Below are positions 63,273 to 64,000 of a stretch of 64,000 nucleotides of DNA, piece after piece. The translations under genes were made by a program, and so were the position numbers. Location: positions 1 through 64,000 of the forward strand of contig UQZU01000009.1 of NCBI GenBank assembly GCA_900545665.1. The letters are read 5' to 3'. Source of the DNA: an uncultured Collinsella sp. Its GTDB lineage: Bacteria > Actinomycetota > Coriobacteriia > Coriobacteriales > Coriobacteriaceae. Position 1 is the stretch's first letter, and each line of letters starts with the position of its first letter. The notes under the pieces were generated by a model. It did no database searches. It was not told where the DNA came from and was given only the letters and a program-made list of their open reading frames with translations.

Positions 63273-64000
63273 CTACTCCATGTAGTAGAAATCGTCAGCC
63301 GGGAGCTTGCCGCCCACGGCGCTCGCGTCCGCATCGGCCAGCACCTGCAGGTACCCACCGAGCGCCGCCTTCATATCCCTCCCCGTCTGGCACACGAGCA
63401 TGCACCCGGGAATCGCCTTTTCGGCAATCGCGGCGTTATCCACGATACCCGCATCGACCACGGCCTGAGCCCAGTCCGCCGGCGCCGCGTTCACGGCCTC
63501 AACGCTCGCAGCATGGCAGCTCAGGAATTCCGCCACGGCCTCGGGATGCTCCTCGGCAAAGGCACGGCGCACCACGGTCACGCCCGTCAGCAGGCGCGAA
63601 CCCGTGTCACCTGCCAGCTCATCCCACACATCGGTCAGACTTACCGGAGCCGACAGCTTGCCTTCGCTCTTTGCGATGGCAGCGGTCTTGAACGGCTCCG
63701 GCAGCACGCCCACGGCAGACGGATCGGCAAGCAGGGCCGACAGCACCTCGGTGGGCTCGCTCTTAAACTCGAGCGTAACCTGGCCGGTCAGGCCCGCGCG
63801 TTCCAACAGGTAGTTCATGACGTACTCCGGCGTGGTACCCTTGCCCGTCATATAGACAGTATGACCCGCTAGATCGCCAAACGAGGCCACACTCGCGTCG
63901 CCCGTCACAACGTTCAGCACGCCCAGCGTGTTGATGTCGATGACCTGCACCGCACCCTCAGTCTTGTTGTAGAGTACGCTCGCCACGTTGGCGGGCACCA
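63273..64000 (-). CDS. ABC transporter substrate-binding protein, NMT1/SsuA-like (partial)
   Basis: The C-terminal 242 residues of a periplasmic-type binding protein; the 5' end lies beyond the window. ASFGDLAGHTVYMTGKGTTPEYVMNYLLERAGL and VGVLPEPFKTAAI are the typical hinge and ligand-loop segments of the NMT1/THI5 and SsuA family, which bind thiamine precursors, sulfonates, nitrate or taurine. It ends 3 bp before the fused permease-ATPase start and supplies its ligand. The exact ligand cannot be read from this fragment. Confidence 0.85.
   Translation of the reverse strand, partial: VPANVASVLYNKTEGAVQVIDINTLGVLNVVTGDASVASFGDLAGHTVYMTGKGTTPEYVMNYLLERAGLTGQVTLEFKSEPTEVLSALLADPSAVGVLPEPFKTAAIAKSEGKLSAPVSLTDVWDELAGDTGSRLLTGVTVVRRAFAEEHPEAVAEFLSCHAASVEAVNAAPADWAQAVVDAGIVDNAAIAEKAIPGCMLVCQTGRDMKAALGGYLQVLADADASAVGGKLPADDFYYME

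Overview
The window looks like a chromosome segment of a gut Coriobacteriia actinobacterium, most probably Collinsella. The evidence is a GC-rich, strictly fermentative gene set (class III fructose-bisphosphatase, formate-THF ligase with separate FolD and FchA, superoxide reductase, FucO-type alcohol dehydrogenase, PTS/6-phospho-beta-glucosidase) together with large Ala/Gly/Ser-rich surface proteins. The assignment rests on gene content only. No rRNA, tRNA, CRISPR array, prophage or complete insertion sequence was seen.

Layout. 1-4.4 kb: DegV, class III Fbp and two closely related GtrA membrane proteins. 4.4-9.5 kb: a two-gene surface operon with five DUF4430 (transcobalamin C-terminal-like) domains and a beta-propeller, behind a cobalamin riboswitch; this is the most interesting locus. 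9.5-15 kb: a phasin-like/UbiB kinase pair, a C69 dipeptidase and the fchA-folD pair. 15-24.6 kb: a lipoprotein, a Tat-exported PI-PLC-like surface enzyme, a PH-like gene broken by an amber codon, an orphan YhcG-type nuclease, a candidate structured ncRNA, a zinc-ribbon protein, a CDF transporter and a membrane-anchored coiled-coil protein. 24.7-31.4 kb: fhs, ruvCAB, a NAD-synthetase-like protein that seems to have lost both active sites, and a superoxide reductase. 31.5-46 kb: genome maintenance (SWIM/SNF2 helicase, DnaE, AddA, AddB). 46-54 kb: YerC, a small membrane protein, an Rrf2 regulator divergent from cysK, mnmA, an M42 peptidase, FucO and YoaK. 54-64 kb: a YgiQ radical-SAM protein, a beta-glucoside PTS/glucosidase operon with a divergent AraC regulator, a CPBP protease, an orphan RelB/DinJ antitoxin, and a NitT/TauT-like ABC transporter with permease and ATPase fused, whose binding-protein gene runs off the window end.

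How genes work together. Fhs, FchA and FolD supply the formate-to-methylene-THF branch of one-carbon metabolism. RuvABC, AddAB, DnaE and SNF2 form the replication/repair block. Rrf2 (four cysteines), cysK and mnmA link cysteine/sulfur supply to tRNA thiolation. The PTS EIIBC, GH1 enzyme and AraC regulator form a beta-glucoside utilisation unit. The riboswitch-controlled DUF4430 proteins are inferred to capture corrinoids at the cell surface.

Between genes there is a recurrent set of perfect or near-perfect inverted repeats. Their stems differ from locus to locus, but the loops or arms often carry GGGAC or TTTGGGACGGGG. They are described individually and as one finding.
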